A stretch of 6,112 nt of DNA, taken from VRUB01 sp046758085 (GTDB taxonomy: Bacteria; Pseudomonadota; Gammaproteobacteria; Acidiferrobacterales; SPGG2). The position numbers and the translations under genes were made by a program. The stretch's first letter is position 1. Each line of letters starts with the position of its first letter. The stretch covers positions 1 through 6,112 of the forward strand of contig JBHHZP010000185.1 in assembly GCA_046758085.1 (NCBI GenBank). Reading direction: 5' to 3'. A model generated the notes under the pieces. That model saw nothing but the letters and a program-made list of their open reading frames with translations. It was not told where the DNA came from and ran no database searches. This document shows positions 5,613 to 6,112 of the stretch, piece by piece.

Positions 5613-6112
5613 AGTGCCCGCTCGCGGGTAAGCTCCAGGAAGACATCTTCCAGGTCCGGCTCCTCAGTGTGCAGATCGATGATGACAACACCGGCGCGGC
5701 CAAGCTCTTGCAGTAGCCCCCCGATGGAGTCTACGCTTTTGTCGAGGCGGAACTCGAGCCGCGTACCGTCTGTGGATAGCAAATTCGTCATCAATGTGGC
5801 CGGTAACGTGGCTATCGGCTCCGCTACGGTAATTGAAATATGAACCTTGTTGCCGATGCCTCGGGATAGGAGACCCTGAGTGTTGTCCAGCGCGATAATA
5901 CTGCCGTGGTTCAAGATGGCGATACGATCACATAACGCTTCTGCCTCTTCCAGATAATGAGTCGTCAGTACAATGGTGTGGCCTTCTTGGTGCAGCCGGC
6001 GGATGAAAGTCCATAGTGATTTACGTAATGCCACATCGACTCCGGCAGTGGGCTCGTCGAGGACAACCACCTCGGGTTTGTGGACTAACGCCTGTGCGAT
6101 CAAGACGCGACG
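5609..6112 (-). CDS. ABC exporter ATP-binding protein, YadG-like (C-terminal part, start outside the window)
   Basis: This is the nucleotide-binding subunit that powers the ABC-2 permease encoded next to it on the cytoplasmic face of the membrane. The reading frame is open to the window edge. Only the last 167 residues are present, beginning RRVLIAQALVHKP, the stretch directly after the LSGG signature, so Walker A and the signature lie outside. Visible are Walker B with catalytic Glu and D-loop (VVVLDEPTAGVD, fragment residues 15-26), the H-loop (IVLTTHYLEEAEALCDRI, 47-64, with His52) and a C-terminal extension ending DLEDVFLELTRERAL. This extension is typical of DrrA/YadG-type exporters. A TTG at 6103-6101 falls within a conserved helix and should not be taken as a start. 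The stop overlaps the permease ATG by 4 nt. Confidence 0.94.
   Translation of the reverse strand, partial: RRVLIAQALVHKPEVVVLDEPTAGVDVALRKSLWTFIRRLHQEGHTIVLTTHYLEEAEALCDRIAILNHGSIIALDNTQGLLSRGIGNKVHISITVAEPIATLPATLMTNLLSTDGTRLEFRLDKSVDSIGGLLQELGRAGVVIIDLHTEEPDLEDVFLELTRERAL

Noticed and set aside
5367..5843. A 158-codon plus-strand open frame
   Set aside because: It is antisense to the permease and ATPase genes, with low-complexity Ser/Arg content typical of a shadow frame.
1..6112. Mobile element, prophage, CRISPR or defence system
   Set aside because: No transposase, integrase, spaced repeat array or defence-family motif was seen. All intact genes are conserved housekeeping functions in a familiar order.

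Overview
The window looks like a housekeeping segment of a proteobacterial chromosome, most likely gammaproteobacterial, with Betaproteobacteria as the alternative. The order ABC exporter - bolA-like (ibaG) - grxD - murA - hisG - hisD - hisC resembles the bolA-murA-hisG-hisD-hisC block known from Pseudomonas and relatives. HisG is the short form, and base composition is moderately GC-rich by eye. The genus cannot be named from this stretch. Every supported gene is on the minus strand, so transcription runs from high to low coordinates.

Layout in the direction of transcription. (1) 6112-4851: the C-terminal part of an ABC ATPase, then its ABC-2 permease (YadG/YadH-like), with a 4-nt ATGA overlap. 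(2) 4850-4632: about 220 nt without a gene, holding an inverted-repeat structure and, next to ibaG, a candidate sigma70-type promoter combined with an 18-nt-period direct repeat. (3) 4631-4028: ibaG (BolA family) and grxD (CGFS monothiol glutaredoxin), a natural pair for [2Fe-2S] cluster handling, closed by a convincing intrinsic terminator at 3998-3969. (4) 3895-1937: murA and hisG, 24 nt apart. (5) 1930-620: hisD, 6 nt after hisG. (6) 619-380: an unexpected 240-nt spacer with several GC-rich hairpins, two of them mutually exclusive. (7) 379-1: the first 126 codons of hisC, starting at GTG behind a good AAGGA site and carrying a run of ten A near its 5' end.

Functionally, MurA commits UDP-GlcNAc to peptidoglycan synthesis. 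HisG, HisD and HisC catalyse the first, last and aminotransferase steps of histidine synthesis. Short HisG implies a HisZ regulatory subunit encoded elsewhere. GrxD and IbaG probably form a cluster-binding complex. The ABC pair exports an unidentified substrate.

I found no mobile element, CRISPR array, tRNA or rRNA, and no clearly new multi-gene system. The least explained DNA is the hisD-hisC spacer with the adjoining A10 tract, and the region upstream of ibaG.
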